This document shows, piece after piece, positions 25,931-36,069 of a stretch of DNA of 64,000 bases. Position 1 is the stretch's first letter; the number at the start of each line of letters is the position of its first letter. Source of the DNA: Desulfocurvibacter africanus subsp. africanus DSM 2603 (GTDB lineage: Bacteria; Desulfobacterota; Desulfovibrionia; Desulfovibrionales; Desulfovibrionaceae); the NCBI RefSeq assembly GCF_000422545.1, contig NZ_AULZ01000005.1, positions 124,001 to 188,000 on the forward strand, read 5' to 3'. The translations under genes were made by a program, and so were the position numbers. The notes beneath the pieces are model-generated. The model worked only from the letters and a program-made list of their open reading frames with translations, searched no databases and was not told the origin of the DNA.

Positions 25931-28900
25931 TCAGGACAGGAACGCGGCCACATCCTGCGCGAGTCTGTCCAGCGCCTGGCGCAGCAGGGAAAGCCGACGG
26001 ACGCACTCGTCAACCCGGCCTTTCCTGGCCGTTTGCTCCAAGGCCAGGGCCTGCTCGCACAAGGCATCCGCCCCCACGGTGCCGGCCGCTCCCTTGAGGG
26101 AATGGGCCGCGATGCACGCGGTCTCCAGGTCGCCGCCATCCATGGCAGCCGCGGCAGTTTCGACCTGTCGGGCGGCATCTTGCAAAAAAGTTTCCAGAAG
26201 CATCGCGTACAGCTCGCGGTCTCCGCGCAGGCGCCCCAGGGCCGTTTCCACGTCCAGGGTCTTGGCCGCCTTGGCAGGGAGTCCATCCCGCGCCGGAAGA
26301 TCGAGGGCTTCCGTGGAAGCGGATTCCACTACGGGATCATGGAAGAAAAGCACCCTGGCCATGACCCTGGACAATAGGCCGAAGTCCACGGGCTTGGACA
26401 CGTAACCATCCATGCCCGCGGCCAGGAAGCGTTCCTGGTCGCCCTTCATGGCGTAGGCCGTGACTGCTATGATGGGGATGGCCGGATCGAACAGTCTGCC
26501 ATCGTGCTCGCGGATGCGCCTGGTGGTCTCCAGGCCGTCCATCTCTGGCATCTGCACGTCCATGAGCACCAGGTCGAAAGTTTCCTCGGCCAGGGCCTGC
26601 AGGGCCTCACGGCCGTTGGCGGCCACGCGCGAGCGATGACCGGCCGCGCCCAGCATGTGCACCAGGAACTCCTGGTTGATCCGGTTGTCCTCGGCAAGCA
26701 GGATGTTCAGGGTCGGCATATGATCCAGCGCCAGAGCTTCCTCGCGCCGGTTTTCGGCGGCTTGCGCCCCGCTGTCCGGCAGACCGAACTTGGCGGTGAA
26801 GGCGAAGAGGCTGCCTTGACCCTCGATGCTCTCGACCCAGATGCGTCCGCCCATCATCTCCACGAAATTCTTGGAGATGGCCAAGCCGAGCCCCGTGCCG
26901 CAATACTGCTTGGCATAGGAGCTGTCCAACTGACTGAAGCTGCGGAACAGCCGGTCCTGCTTGTCGGACGGAATGCCCAAGCCCGTATCCTGAACCTCGA
27001 AGCGCAACTCACAGTCAACGCCGCTTACCTGCACCGGGACTACGCGCAGGGTCACGCCTCCCCGGCTGGTGAACTTCAGCGCATTGGACAGGAGGTTGGT
27101 CAGAATCTGCCCCAGACGGATGGGATCGCCGTGAAGCTTCGGCGGCAAGCCGGGGTCCAGATGGACCTCCAGGCCAAGGCCCTTCTTGACGGTCTGCAGG
27201 ACGAAGGGATCGACCACGGCACGCAGGGCGGCGTCCAGGTTGAATAGCTCGGGCTCAAGCTTGAGCTTGCGCGCCTCGATCTTGGACAGGTCCAGAATGT
27301 CGTTGATGATGATCAGCAACGCGTTGGCGGAATCCTTGAGCAGCGCGATGTACTGGGCCTGACGATCTTCCAGGCGAGTGGTCAGCAGAACATCGGCCAT
27401 GCCCAGGATGCCGGAAATGGGCGTGCGGATCTCATGGCTCATGTTGGCCAGGAACTCGCTCTTGGCCCGGCTGGCCGCCTCGGCCTGCTCCTTGGCCTGC
27501 AGGATTTCCAGGGTGGCTTGCTTGCGCTTGACGTGCGCCCACAGACCTTCGAGCAGGAGCATGAGCTGCTTGGCGTCCAGCTGGTCGTAGGGCGCGGGCT
27601 TGTTGGCAACGGCTGCCATGGCCACTACCCGGCCGCTGTCCAGCACCGGCGCGATGAGCAGGCGCCGCAGGGGCGGATGGCCTTCCGGCAGGGGACGCCG
27701 GCGGCTGCGCCGCGCATAGTCGTTGATCACCAACGGCCGTTTGGACCGCGCGGCGATGCTCCACACGCCCGAGAGCGCGGAAAGGTCGTGCGCCTGTTTC
27801 GTCACGGGACATTCTCGGCCCGGCAGGCCCGTGGTCACGATATCCAGATCTTCCTCGCCCGTGGCGAGCAGGATTCGACCCGCCTCGCTGCCCGTCAGAT
27901 CGACGGCCTGTCCCAGGACGTACTCCGCCATGTCCCTGGCCTGGCGGTCCTCGACCTGGAACAGGCTCAGAAGCGCCTCCAGCCGCGCCTGGTTGAGCCG
28001 CAGCTGTTTCTCGGCCATTTTCTGGGCCGTGATGTCCTGGCCCACGGCGATGACTCCGTTCAGGCTCTCCGGGCTGCCTTCCAGGTGGGTCATGTTCCAC
28101 AGGATCACGCTTATCCGGCCGTCCCGGCCTCGTACGACCTGCTCCAGATCCCGTTCCCGCCGGTGGCCGATGACGGACAGAAGTCGCGCGCCCAGCTCCT
28201 CCCGGGCCTCGGGCGCGAAGAGGGTCGAGAACTCCTGGCCCAGCACGTCGGACCTGGCATAGCCCGTAACCTGCTCGGCCTTGCGGTTGAACTCCAGGAT
28301 GCGCAGGTTCACGTCCAAGAGCACGATGAGACTGCCCGCGGTTTCGAACAGGGAGCGGAAGCGGGTTTCACTGCGGCGCAGGGCCTCTTCAGCGGCCTTG
28401 CGCTGGGAGATGTCCGCCACGAAACCTTCATAGTACGGCTCCTGAGGCGTGCCGGCGGCCTTGAGGGTGGTCAGAGCCCAAAATTTGGTGCCGTCGCGGC
28501 GCAGGCGGCAGGATTCCTGATTGGCTACCAGGCCCTGGCTGTCCACCCGGTCCAGAAACCTTTGTCGCTCGGCCGGGTCGGCGCAATAACGGCATGCGGC
28601 ATCCCCGGTCTCAGCCAGCAACTGCGCCGGGCTTTCATAACCGTGCATGCGGGCGAAGGCCGGGTTGACGCTCGTGTAGCTTTGCTGGCGCGTGGCTCGG
28701 AAGATGCCCAAGGGAGCGTTCTCGAAGATGCCCCGATACTTCTCTTCCGAATCCTTGAGCGCCCTGTCGGCCTGTACGCGGGCGGTGATATCCTGCACGG
28801 CCGAAAGGCAGAATCGCCCATCCCGGCTGGACAAGCCGAGCGCATCCGGCCGGTCGGGCATGACCGCGCTCGCGATCTGCACATGGCGCACGCCGCCCCC

Positions 28901-29362
28901 GCGCGGCGACAGGCGCAACTCGCAACGCGCCGTTGCCGCCGTTGCCGAGGATGCAAAGGCTGCCTCGCCATGAGCGAGAAAGGCGCTCTGGTCCTCCTCA
29001 GCCACGAAAGCCGTGAAAGACCTGCCCAGCAGGTACTCGCGCTGCACGCCGAGCAGATCCGCTCCGGCGAGATTCGCCTGCAGTATGGTCCCGGAGCGGT
29101 CAAAGGAAAAAAAACCGATGGGCGCGAAATCGTGCAGGCGGGAATACAGGTCGCGGGAGGCCTCCAGCTCGCCCTGGATCTGGGCCAGCCGCAGGTCCTG
29201 CCTCTGCAGCCCGGCCTCGTAGGCCTCCAGCTCCCGCAGCAACTCGCGCAGGACAAGATGATCCGGACCCGATAGGCCGGCCTCCAGCCTGGCGAGCAAC
29301 AGCTCGGCCTTGCGGCGCAGGGCGGCCAGGGTTGCGGGGCAAGATACGTGTTGTCCGGTCAT
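25931..29362 (-). CDS. Hybrid sensor histidine kinase (PAS x3, GAF, HisKA, HATPase, REC, HPt)
   Basis: About 1143 residues from MTGQHVSC; the frame extends 30 codons upstream, but that overlaps the next gene. Domain order: coiled N-terminus, PAS ([14 protein letters not shown]), PAS-PAC ([14 protein letters not shown]), PAS ([20 protein letters not shown]), GAF, HisKA with phospho-His in [15 protein letters not shown], HATPase ([25 protein letters not shown]), receiver with phospho-Asp in [15 protein letters not shown], and an HPt domain with [11 protein letters not shown]. No membrane helix is visible, so it is a soluble phosphorelay protein. Last gene of a three-gene minus-strand unit with the TPR and polymerase-like proteins. 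Confidence 0.93.
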   Translation of the reverse strand: MTGQHVSCPATLAALRRKAELLLARLEAGLSGPDHLVLRELLRELEAYEAGLQRQDLRLAQIQGELEASRDLYSRLHDFAPIGFFSFDRSGTILQANLAGADLLGVQREYLLGRSFTAFVAEEDQSAFLAHGEAAFASSATAATARCELRLSPRGGGVRHVQIASAVMPDRPDALGLSSRDGRFCLSAVQDITARVQADRALKDSEEKYRGIFENAPLGIFRATRQQSYTSVNPAFARMHGYESPAQLLAETGDAACRYCADPAERQRFLDRVDSQGLVANQESCRLRRDGTKFWALTTLKAAGTPQEPYYEGFVADISQRKAAEEALRRSETRFRSLFETAGSLIVLLDVNLRILEFNRKAEQVTGYARSDVLGQEFSTLFAPEAREELGARLLSVIGHRRERDLEQVVRGRDGRISVILWNMTHLEGSPESLNGVIAVGQDITAQKMAEKQLRLNQARLEALLSLFQVEDRQARDMAEYVLGQAVDLTGSEAGRILLATGEEDLDIVTTGLPGRECPVTKQAHDLSALSGVWSIAARSKRPLVINDYARRSRRRPLPEGHPPLRRLLIAPVLDSGRVVAMAAVANKPAPYDQLDAKQLMLLLEGLWAHVKRKQATLEILQAKEQAEAASRAKSEFLANMSHEIRTPISGILGMADVLLTTRLEDRQAQYIALLKDSANALLIIINDILDLSKIEARKLKLEPELFNLDAALRAVVDPFVLQTVKKGLGLEVHLDPGLPPKLHGDPIRLGQILTNLLSNALKFTSRGGVTLRVVPVQVSGVDCELRFEVQDTGLGIPSDKQDRLFRSFSQLDSSYAKQYCGTGLGLAISKNFVEMMGGRIWVESIEGQGSLFAFTAKFGLPDSGAQAAENRREEALALDHMPTLNILLAEDNRINQEFLVHMLGAAGHRSRVAANGREALQALAEETFDLVLMDVQMPEMDGLETTRRIREHDGRLFDPAIPIIAVTAYAMKGDQERFLAAGMDGYVSKPVDFGLLSRVMARVLFFHDPVVESASTEALDLPARDGLPAKAAKTLDVETALGRLRGDRELYAMLLETFLQDAARQVETAAAAMDGGDLETACIAAHSLKGAAGTVGADALCEQALALEQTARKGRVDECVRRLSLLRQALDRLAQDVAAFLS

Positions 29363-29399
29363 GGCTGGCTCAATGCTGCATGCGCGTTCCGCCGCAGCC

Positions 29400-30218
29400 T
29401 CAGAAGCGATACACCTTCTTGGCGGCGTCCTTGTGGACTGGCTTGTCCACATTCACGAGCTCGCTCGCCTTGCGCGTCTTCTCGATGTGCCGCACGAAGA
29501 GTTTGGCTTGCTTGAAATCGGGGTTCATGGACAATCCCAGGCGCAGGTATTCCAGGGCCAAGCCCAGATCGCCCTTGTCGTACAAGGCCCGGGCTATGTT
29601 GTGATACAGGTTCTCGTCGGCCTGATCCACCTCCATGGCCTTCTTGTAGAAGGAGATGGCTTCCTCGAACTGCTTGGCCTTGCGCATGTCGATGCCGCAG
29701 CCGTTGAACACGACCTTGTGCTCGGGTTCGAAGGGGCCCTGCAGGGCCAGGATGCGACGGAAGGTATCCACGGCCTTGGCCGTCTCGCCGCGCCGGAGCT
29801 GAGCGCGACCCTCGGACTGGAGGGCCTCCATCTCGCGCGATACGGCCTCGAAAACCGCCCTGGACTCCTGGGCAGCGTCGGACTCGGCGTGTTTCGCCAC
29901 TGTTTGCGCACCGAGCGCATCGGGCGTAACGGGCGTAAAAGGAGCGGCCATATCGGACACGCCCGCCGCAGGGCGCTTGATGAAGAAATCCGGCTCGGGC
30001 GTGAACTGGCTCGAAAACGCGGATGCGGCGATACGCTGGCGCTGGCCGATGGGCACCATGTTCTGGTTCAGCGGCTGGATCTCGTAGACATCGACGCCGG
30101 CCTCCCACACGCCCCAGTATATTTTGCGCAGCACTTTGCCGCCGTCCTTGCCTTTGGCTTCGAATGGCGTGGAATAGACGCCCTTGAGCGGGCCGCTCTC
30201 ATTCTTGCGCAGCTTCAT
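29400..30218 (-). CDS. TPR-repeat protein
   Basis: 272 residues from the ATG at 30218, preceded by AAGGAG. The N-terminal ~80 residues are a distinct domain ([33 protein letters not shown], reminiscent of short PilZ-like or SH3-like strands). The C-terminal half has about three TPR units ([57 protein letters not shown]). Probably an adaptor. Its ATG overlaps the stop of the polymerase-like gene (ATGA), so the two are translationally coupled. Confidence 0.85.
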   Translation of the reverse strand: MKLRKNESGPLKGVYSTPFEAKGKDGGKVLRKIYWGVWEAGVDVYEIQPLNQNMVPIGQRQRIAASAFSSQFTPEPDFFIKRPAAGVSDMAAPFTPVTPDALGAQTVAKHAESDAAQESRAVFEAVSREMEALQSEGRAQLRRGETAKAVDTFRRILALQGPFEPEHKVVFNGCGIDMRKAKQFEEAISFYKKAMEVDQADENLYHNIARALYDKGDLGLALEYLRLGLSMNPDFKQAKLFVRHIEKTRKASELVNVDKPVHKDAAKKVYRF

Positions 30219-31471
30219 GCGATCACTCCTTGCATTCCCTTGCCGTCCTCCCCTGGGCCCGCGCGCCGACATCCGCGGCAGACGTGGCAACCCTGGCTTT
30301 TCACCGCAGGCCCATGGCGGCCGGTCCCGTCATTCCAAGCAAGAACAGGGCCGGAACAGCACGATTTGGCCAAAGCCAGCAGCAGTACAGGCGCGACATT
30401 ACTGAGATAGAAGAGGCCCATGGTCAGCCCCTGCACCAGCAGCAAGCCCAGGCCGCGAGCCTGGGTGCTTCGACGGAGCAGGGTCAGGCACAGGGCCAGC
30501 ACCGCGAGCATTGTCGTCAGACCCCAACTCACGGCCAGTCGTAACCAGAAAGAGTGGAAATTGTAGGCGTGCACTCCAGGCGCGCCTGTTTGTCTGGCCT
30601 GATCCCGCCACAGCTCCCATAAGGCGGCCGGGACATCCACGGGCAGGGGCCTGCCAGGAGCGAAACCGACCAGGGCCTGCAGGGGCTGGTCCCGCAGCAG
30701 GTCCACGCCCGCACTCCACATCCAGTAGCGGTCCAGCTCGCTCAGGCCGTCCCCGGACAGGACGCGCAGACTGAAGGCCAGGATTATGCCGGCAAGCAGC
30801 GCCACGGACAGGATGAACCGACGCGGAAAGGACAAGCCGGGCCAGCAGGTCAGGACCACCAAGCCTGTGGCCAGCAGGGTCGTGCGCGACATGCTGGCCA
30901 GAATGCCCGCCAGAACCAGGGCCTTGAGCGCGGGCGCGCGCTGGCCAAGGCCCATGCACAGGCCGACGAGCATCAGGGCCGCGTCGTAGTTGATCTCGCC
31001 CAAGCCCTGGGGTCGCACGACGGCCTCCGAGGCCAAGCTGGACAAAGCGAGGTCCAGCAGGACCAACACCGCCAATGCGGCCGCCGCTTGCAGGAAATGT
31101 TTCGACGCGGGCGTTCCGCCGGCTGCAATGGCCAGTCCGGCCAAGGCCAGGTAAAAAAACGGCTTGAGCTCCATGAGCCAGGCGGCAAGCTCCGGCCCTT
31201 CCTGAAGCCAGATGGGCCCAAAGCGCAGCAGGAGGGCCAAGGCCAGCAGGAGCATCAACAGGGTCCTGGCGTGCGAGAATCGCGGCCCGCCATGGCTGCG
31301 GGCAAGCACGACGAACATGCAGCCCAGGCCCCACAGCAGCCAGAAACCATCGATCCAGTCGCGCGGGAGCGCCCATTCGGCCTGGCGCGCCACGGTCATG
31401 GACAGGGGGTAGGTCACATATGCCATGACCAAAGGCACGACGGCCAAATAGGATCGTCCGGTTTCAGGCAT
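30215..31471 (-). CDS. O-antigen polymerase/ligase-like membrane protein
   Basis: 418 residues with about ten or eleven membrane helices and a larger periplasmic loop near residues 240-330 (SGDGLSELDRYWMWSAGVDL, HAYNFHSFWLRLAVSWG). That arrangement is typical of Wzy/WaaL-type O-antigen polymerases or ligases, whose sequences are poorly conserved. The last ~45 residues are cysteine- and glycine-rich (CCSGPVLAW, GCHVCRGCRR) and unlike the rest, so the 3' end may have shifted frame or decayed. First gene of the polymerase-TPR-kinase unit. ATG at 31471 has only a weak upstream ribosome site. Confidence 0.72.
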   Translation of the reverse strand: MPETGRSYLAVVPLVMAYVTYPLSMTVARQAEWALPRDWIDGFWLLWGLGCMFVVLARSHGGPRFSHARTLLMLLLALALLLRFGPIWLQEGPELAAWLMELKPFFYLALAGLAIAAGGTPASKHFLQAAAALAVLVLLDLALSSLASEAVVRPQGLGEINYDAALMLVGLCMGLGQRAPALKALVLAGILASMSRTTLLATGLVVLTCWPGLSFPRRFILSVALLAGIILAFSLRVLSGDGLSELDRYWMWSAGVDLLRDQPLQALVGFAPGRPLPVDVPAALWELWRDQARQTGAPGVHAYNFHSFWLRLAVSWGLTTMLAVLALCLTLLRRSTQARGLGLLLVQGLTMGLFYLSNVAPVLLLALAKSCCSGPVLAWNDGTGRHGPAVKSQGCHVCRGCRRAGPGEDGKGMQGVIA

Positions 31472-31695
31472 GCTCGCCTCATACGGCTGAAATCTCAGCT
31501 TATCTCAGGAAAGAGCAAATGCAAAGCGCCTGATCGGTCTGTCCGTTCCTCGCAGTGCGCGCAGTGTCGCGGCGAACAGCGGCCTTGGTCATCGAAACGC
31601 TCCTGAATGCGAACGCCTCTTTATCCCTTGATCTTTCGGTGCTAAACCTTACCTTTCATGCTATCCCTTCCCCCTGCCAAACCGTGGAGGCCGCC

Positions 31696-32553
31696 ATGTG
31701 GGAATATACCGACAAGGTCAAGGAGCACTTCCTGAACCCCAGGAACGTAGGCAAGCTGGACGACGCCAACGCCGTGGGCGAGGTGGGCAGCCTGGCCTGC
31801 GGCGATGCGCTCAAGCTCTACCTCAAGATCGACGACAAAGGCGTCATCCGGGACGCCAAGTTCCAGACCTTCGGCTGCGCCAGCGCCATAGCCTCCAGCT
31901 CGGTGCTTACGGAGCTGGTCAAGGGCAAGACCGTGGAGGAAGCCCGCGCGCTGACCAACAAGGACATCGCCGGCTTCCTGGGAGGCCTGCCCAAGGAGAA
32001 GATGCACTGTTCGGTCATGGGCCAGGAGGCCCTGGAGGCCGCGCTCAAGAACTACTGGGGCGAAAAATACGTCGCGCCCACGGGTGAGGGCGAGCTCATT
32101 TGCCATTGTTTCGGCGTGACCGACGAGCAGATCCGCCGGGCCATCCGCGAGAACGACCTCAAGACCGCCGAGGAGGTCACCCAGTTCACCAAGGCAGGCG
32201 GCGGCTGTGGCGAGTGCATCCTGGACATCGAGCGGCTGCTCATGGAGGTTCGTGGCGAGCAGGCCCCGGCCGAGGGCGTTGCCCCCGTTGCTGAGGAAAA
32301 GAAGCCCAAGCGGCTGACCAACATCCAGCGCATGCAGCTCGTGTCCAAGGTCATCGACGAAGAGATCCGCCCGAGCCTCAAGAAGGACGGCGGCGACATC
32401 GAGCTCATCGACATCGACGGTCTGAACGTGGTGGTCTCCCTGCGCGGGGCCTGCGTAGGCTGTCCCTCGGCGCAGCTGACCCTTAAGCAGCTCGTGGAGC
32501 GCCGCCTGCGCGAGACAGTGGAGCCCGACATCGTGATACAGGAAGCGCAATAG
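31696..32553 (+). CDS. nifU: Fe-S cluster scaffold NifU
   Basis: 285 residues from the ATG at 31696, with GGAGG six bases upstream. It has three domains. IscU-like (~1-125) has Cys in SLACGDALK, FGCASAIAS and KMHCSVMG. A central BFD-like [2Fe-2S] domain has CHCFGV and GGGCGEC. The C-terminal Nfu domain has GACVGCPSAQLTLK. It assembles Fe-S clusters on sulfur supplied by NifS, the next gene 12 bases on. In this lineage it commonly serves as the housekeeping scaffold, not only for nitrogenase; no nif structural genes are present here. Confidence 0.97.
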   Translation: MWEYTDKVKEHFLNPRNVGKLDDANAVGEVGSLACGDALKLYLKIDDKGVIRDAKFQTFGCASAIASSSVLTELVKGKTVEEARALTNKDIAGFLGGLPKEKMHCSVMGQEALEAALKNYWGEKYVAPTGEGELICHCFGVTDEQIRRAIRENDLKTAEEVTQFTKAGGGCGECILDIERLLMEVRGEQAPAEGVAPVAEEKKPKRLTNIQRMQLVSKVIDEEIRPSLKKDGGDIELIDIDGLNVVVSLRGACVGCPSAQLTLKQLVERRLRETVEPDIVIQEAQ

Positions 32554-32565
32554 GGAGGCCTCGAC

Positions 32566-33810
32566 ATGTCCCACGGACCAGCTCAAGACAAGCCCCAAGT
32601 CATCTACCTGGACAACAACGCCACCACGCGCGTGGCTCCCGAGGTGTTGGAGGAGATGCTGCCGTTCCTCTCGGAGTACTACGGCAACCCCTCCAGCATG
32701 CATTCCTTCGGCGGCAAAGTCGGCGGCAAGATCAACCAGGCCCGCGAGCGCGTGGCCGCGGCCCTGGGCTGCGACCCGCGCGAAGTCGTGTTCACCTCCT
32801 GCGGAACCGAGAGCGACAACACGGCCCTGCACTCGGCCGTGAGCGCCAGGCCCGACAAACGCCACATCGTGACCACCCGCGTGGAGCACCCGGCCGTGCT
32901 CAACTACGTGAAACTCCTGGAGCAGCAGGGCTACTCCGTGACCTGGCTGCCCGTGGACAAGCATGGCCGTCTGGACCTGGAGCATGTCCGCGAGGCCATC
33001 CGCGCGGACACGGCCGTGGTCTCGGTCATGTGGGCCAACAACGAGAGCGGCACCGTCTTCCCGGTGCGCGAGATCGGGGCCATGTGCCGCGAAAAAGGCG
33101 TGCCCTTCCACACTGACGCGGTGCAGGCCGTGGGCAAGATCCCTGTGAACCTCAAGGAATTCCCCTGCGACTACCTGGCCCTGTCGGGCCACAAGATCCA
33201 CGCGCCCAAGGGCGTGGGCGCGCTCTACGTGCGCAAGGGCATGCTCTTCAAGCCCTTCATGATCGGCGGCCACCAGGAGCGCGGCCGGCGCGGCGGCACC
33301 GAGAACGCCGCCTCCATCATCGGCCTGGGCAAGGCCATGGAGCTGGCCGCGGCGGGCATCCAGGACGAGAATACCAGGGTCAAGGCCCTGCGCGATCGTC
33401 TGGAGAAAGGACTTATGGGGGCCATTCCCGAAGCCCTGATCAACGGCGACCCGGTCAACCGGCTGCCCAATACCCTGTCCATCGCCTTCATGTACATCGA
33501 GGGCGAGGCCATGTTGCTGCTGCTCGACCAGTTCGGCATCTGCGCCAGCTCGGGCTCGGCCTGCACCTCGGGCAGCCTGGAGCCTTCGCACGTGCTGCGG
33601 GCCATGGGCGTGCCCTTCACCTATGCCCACGGTTCCCTGCGCTTCTCATTGTCGCGCTACACGACGGAGGCGGAGATCGACACGGTCGTGCGCGAACTGC
33701 CCAAGATCGTGGCGCGGCTGCGGGCCATGTCGCCGTTTTCCGCGGATAGTGAGACCGAGGGCCAGCACAAGGCCGTAGCGGCCTGCGCCGTGGAACGCAG
33801 CACGGAATAA
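32566..33810 (+). CDS. nifS: Cysteine desulfurase NifS
   Basis: 414 residues. PLP-dependent desulfurase motifs: [14 protein letters not shown], the PLP-Lys site [17 protein letters not shown], and the active-site loop [20 protein letters not shown] with the sulfur-accepting Cys. It converts cysteine to alanine and hands sulfur to NifU. The tail after residue ~395 ([17 protein letters not shown]) is an extension with one extra Cys. ATG at 32566 after a GGGAGG ribosome site. Confidence 0.97.
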   Translation: MSHGPAQDKPQVIYLDNNATTRVAPEVLEEMLPFLSEYYGNPSSMHSFGGKVGGKINQARERVAAALGCDPREVVFTSCGTESDNTALHSAVSARPDKRHIVTTRVEHPAVLNYVKLLEQQGYSVTWLPVDKHGRLDLEHVREAIRADTAVVSVMWANNESGTVFPVREIGAMCREKGVPFHTDAVQAVGKIPVNLKEFPCDYLALSGHKIHAPKGVGALYVRKGMLFKPFMIGGHQERGRRGGTENAASIIGLGKAMELAAAGIQDENTRVKALRDRLEKGLMGAIPEALINGDPVNRLPNTLSIAFMYIEGEAMLLLLDQFGICASSGSACTSGSLEPSHVLRAMGVPFTYAHGSLRFSLSRYTTEAEIDTVVRELPKIVARLRAMSPFSADSETEGQHKAVAACAVERSTE

Positions 33811-33821
33811 CGGGAGATTTT

Positions 33822-34757
33822 GTGAAAGTCTACAACGACATGATCGCCCTGGTGGGCGCGACGCCTCTCGTGCGCCTGAACCGCATCACCAAAGGCATCA
33901 ACGCCACGGTGCTGGCCAAGCTGGAGTCGCGCAACCCCTGCTACTCGGTCAAGGACCGCATCGGCGTAAGCATGATCCTGGCCGCCGAGCGCGAAGGGCG
34001 CATCGACAAGGACACGCTCATCGTGGAGCCTACCAGCGGCAACACGGGCATCGCCCTGGCCTTCATGTGCGCCGTGCGCGGCTATTGCCTGGTGCTGACC
34101 ATGCCCGAGTCCATGAGCCGGGAGCGCCGCACGCTGCTCCAGGGCTTCGGGGCCAAGCTCGTGCTCACCCCGGCGGCCGAGGGCATGAAGGGCGCCATCG
34201 CCAAAGCTGAGGAGATCGCGGCCAGCGCGCCCAAGGCCTTCATACCCCAGCAGTTCAACAACCCGGCCAACCCGGAGATCCATGCGCTGACCACGGCCGA
34301 GGAGCTCTGGAACGACACGGATGGGACAATGGACATCTTCGTGGCTGGCGTGGGCACGGGCGGGACCATCACCGGAGTGGGCCGGACGCTCAAGCCGCGC
34401 AAGCCCGAGCTGCGCATCGTGGCCGTGGAGCCCGATGCATCGCCGGTGCTCTCGGGCGGCAAGCCCGGTCCGCACACGATTCAAGGCATCGGTGCGGGCT
34501 TCGTGCCCAAGAACTACGACGCCTCGGTCGTGGACGAAGTCGAGCGCGTCACGGGCGAGCAGGCCATGAGCATGGCCCGGCGGCTGCTGCGCGAGGAAGG
34601 CATCCTGTGCGGCATCTCCTCTGGCGCCATCGCCCACGCGGCCCTGGAGATCGCCCGCCGGCCCCAGAGCGAGGGCAAGACCATCGTTTTCGTGGTCTGC
34701 GACACGGGCGAACGCTATCTGTCCACGCCCCTGTTCACCGAAAGCGGAGAGACCTAG
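33822..34757 (+). CDS. cysK: Cysteine synthase (O-acetylserine sulfhydrylase)
   Basis: 311 residues from a GTG, 11 bases after nifS. PLP-Lys lies in [14 protein letters not shown], the substrate loop is [14 protein letters not shown], and the phosphate cradle is [15 protein letters not shown]. It makes cysteine from O-acetylserine and sulfide. Placed between nifS and the serine acetyltransferase gene, it supplies the cysteine that NifS uses, so the four genes form one sulfur-assimilation unit. Confidence 0.97.
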   Translation: MKVYNDMIALVGATPLVRLNRITKGINATVLAKLESRNPCYSVKDRIGVSMILAAEREGRIDKDTLIVEPTSGNTGIALAFMCAVRGYCLVLTMPESMSRERRTLLQGFGAKLVLTPAAEGMKGAIAKAEEIAASAPKAFIPQQFNNPANPEIHALTTAEELWNDTDGTMDIFVAGVGTGGTITGVGRTLKPRKPELRIVAVEPDASPVLSGGKPGPHTIQGIGAGFVPKNYDASVVDEVERVTGEQAMSMARRLLREEGILCGISSGAIAHAALEIARRPQSEGKTIVFVVCDTGERYLSTPLFTESGET

Positions 34758-34837
34758 GTCTGCCCTTCACGCCGACGGACGAAGCAGGCCGTGCGTTCTC
34801 ACGTTTTTTCACAGCCCCCTATTCAGGAACTAGAACC

Positions 34838-35743
34838 ATGATGCAATACGACGCGGGCAAGCAGCCCCTGAGTCTGGAAGAGATCACCAAGCGCCTGTGC
34901 GATCCGGCCTCCTACGCCGGAGTCTACCACCGGCCCATGCACGACAAGCCCATGCCCTCGGTGACGGCGCTGGCCGACATCATGGAGCGGCTTCGCGCGC
35001 TGCTCTTTCCGGGCTACTACGGCAACTCCGAGATAACGCCCGAGACCATGGTCTATCACATGGGCGCGGGCCTGGACCACGTTGCCCGGCTGCTCGCCGA
35101 GCAGATCACGCGCGGCCACTGTTTCTCCTGCACCATCACGGACAGGGAAAGCTGCAAGGATTGCGACAAGCAGGCCGAGGAAAAGACCATGCGCTTCCTG
35201 TCGGCCTTGCCGCGCATCCGCGAGCTGCTGGCCTCGGACGCCCAGGCGGCCTACATCGGCGACCCGGCAGCCAGAAGCCCCGGCGAGACCATCTTCTGCT
35301 ACCCGTCCCTCACGGCCCTGACCCACTACCGCATCGCACACGAGCTGCACCACCTGGACGTGCGGCTCATCCCGCGCATCATCACCGAGCTGGCCCACTC
35401 CAAGACCGGCATCGACATCCACCCCGGCGCGGAGATTGGCTCGCACTTCTTCATCGACCACGGCACCGGCGTGGTCATCGGCGAGACGAGCATCATCGGT
35501 CGCAACGTGCGCCTGTACCAGGGCGTGACCCTGGGAGCCAAGAGCTTCCCCAAGGACGACTCCGGCACGCTCATCAAGGGCATCGCCCGCCACCCCATCG
35601 TGGAGGACGACGTCATCATCTACGCCGGCGCGACCATCCTGGGCAGGGTCACAGTTGGCAAGGGCGCGGTCATCGGCGGCAACGTGTGGGTGACCGAAGA
35701 CGTGCCCGCCGGAGCCAGAATCTCGCAGAAGGCCAGCGACTAG
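34838..35743 (+). CDS. cysE: Serine O-acetyltransferase (CysE/EpsC type)
   Basis: 301 residues from the ATG at 34838 (a second ATG follows immediately). The N-terminal alpha-helical part (~1-180) precedes a left-handed beta-helix of hexapeptide repeats (SKTGIDIHPGAEIGSHFFID, GTGVVIGETSIIGRNVRLYQ, GKGAVIGGNVWVTEDVPAG). It makes O-acetylserine for CysK. The internal segment CFSCTITDRESCKDCDKQ, with four Cys, is unusual and might bind metal or act as a redox switch. The TAG stop shares its last two bases with a 128-bp repeat element. Confidence 0.93.
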   Translation: MMQYDAGKQPLSLEEITKRLCDPASYAGVYHRPMHDKPMPSVTALADIMERLRALLFPGYYGNSEITPETMVYHMGAGLDHVARLLAEQITRGHCFSCTITDRESCKDCDKQAEEKTMRFLSALPRIRELLASDAQAAYIGDPAARSPGETIFCYPSLTALTHYRIAHELHHLDVRLIPRIITELAHSKTGIDIHPGAEIGSHFFIDHGTGVVIGETSIIGRNVRLYQGVTLGAKSFPKDDSGTLIKGIARHPIVEDDVIIYAGATILGRVTVGKGAVIGGNVWVTEDVPAGARISQKASD

Positions 35744-35868
35744 AGCAGATTGCTTTTAAGACGCCCGCTCCGGCGTTGACGGCGCAAGTGAATTGCGCCT
35801 ACGCCTACGAGGCGGCAAGCCATGCCGACGCATGGCTTGCAGAGCATTTTCAAAAGCAAAATGCTCTA
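35741..35868 (+). repeat. 128-bp MITE-like multi-hairpin repeat, copy 1
   Basis: Begins TAGAGCAGATTGCTTTT and ends AAAAGCAAAATGCTCTA: 16-17-base imperfect terminal inverted repeats, each bounded by TA. Internal perfect hairpins: GCGCAA-GTGAA-TTGCGC, GCAAGCCATG-CCGACG-CATGGCTTGC and GAGCATTTT-CAAAAGC-AAAATGCTC. The first three bases are the cysE stop codon. Confidence 0.9.
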
Positions 35869-35888
35869 AACTTGGCGGAACAGTAATC

Positions 35889-35942
35889 GGGAAGGGCGTT
35901 GCCCTCCCCGAACCCCACCCACCAGGGCCGACGCGGCCCTGG
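35889..35942 (+). repeat. 3' double stem-loop repeat (after cysE)
   Basis: GGGAAGGGC-GTT-GCCCTCCC then CCAGGGCC-GACGC-GGCCCTGG and GACCCGCG. It lies after MITE copy 1 and before the terminator at 36004. Confidence 0.85.
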
Positions 35943-36003
35943 ACCCGCGTAGTTCGTTGGTGGACCGCCATGGGTGCGGAGAGAACGGACCCTTCGGTTC
36001 GCG

Positions 36004-36038
36004 GCGGGCGCTCCAGGCCGGAGCGCCCGTTTTCTTTT
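36004..36038 (+). terminator. Intrinsic terminator of the nifU-cysE unit
   Basis: CGGGCGCTCC-AGGCC-GGAGCGCCCG followed by TTTTCTTTTCC. Confidence 0.88.
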
Positions 36039-36069
36039 CCTTTGACCCGGAAAAAGGTAGTTGAGGCCC

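Noticed and set aside
31696-32553. Nitrogen-fixation island suggested by nifU and nifS
   Set aside because: No nitrogenase or other nif genes adjoin; cysK and cysE neighbours point to general Fe-S and cysteine metabolism.
31642-33630. 662-residue minus-strand frame opposite nifU/nifS
   Set aside because: Shadow of two conserved enzymes; the translation has GC-biased composition only.
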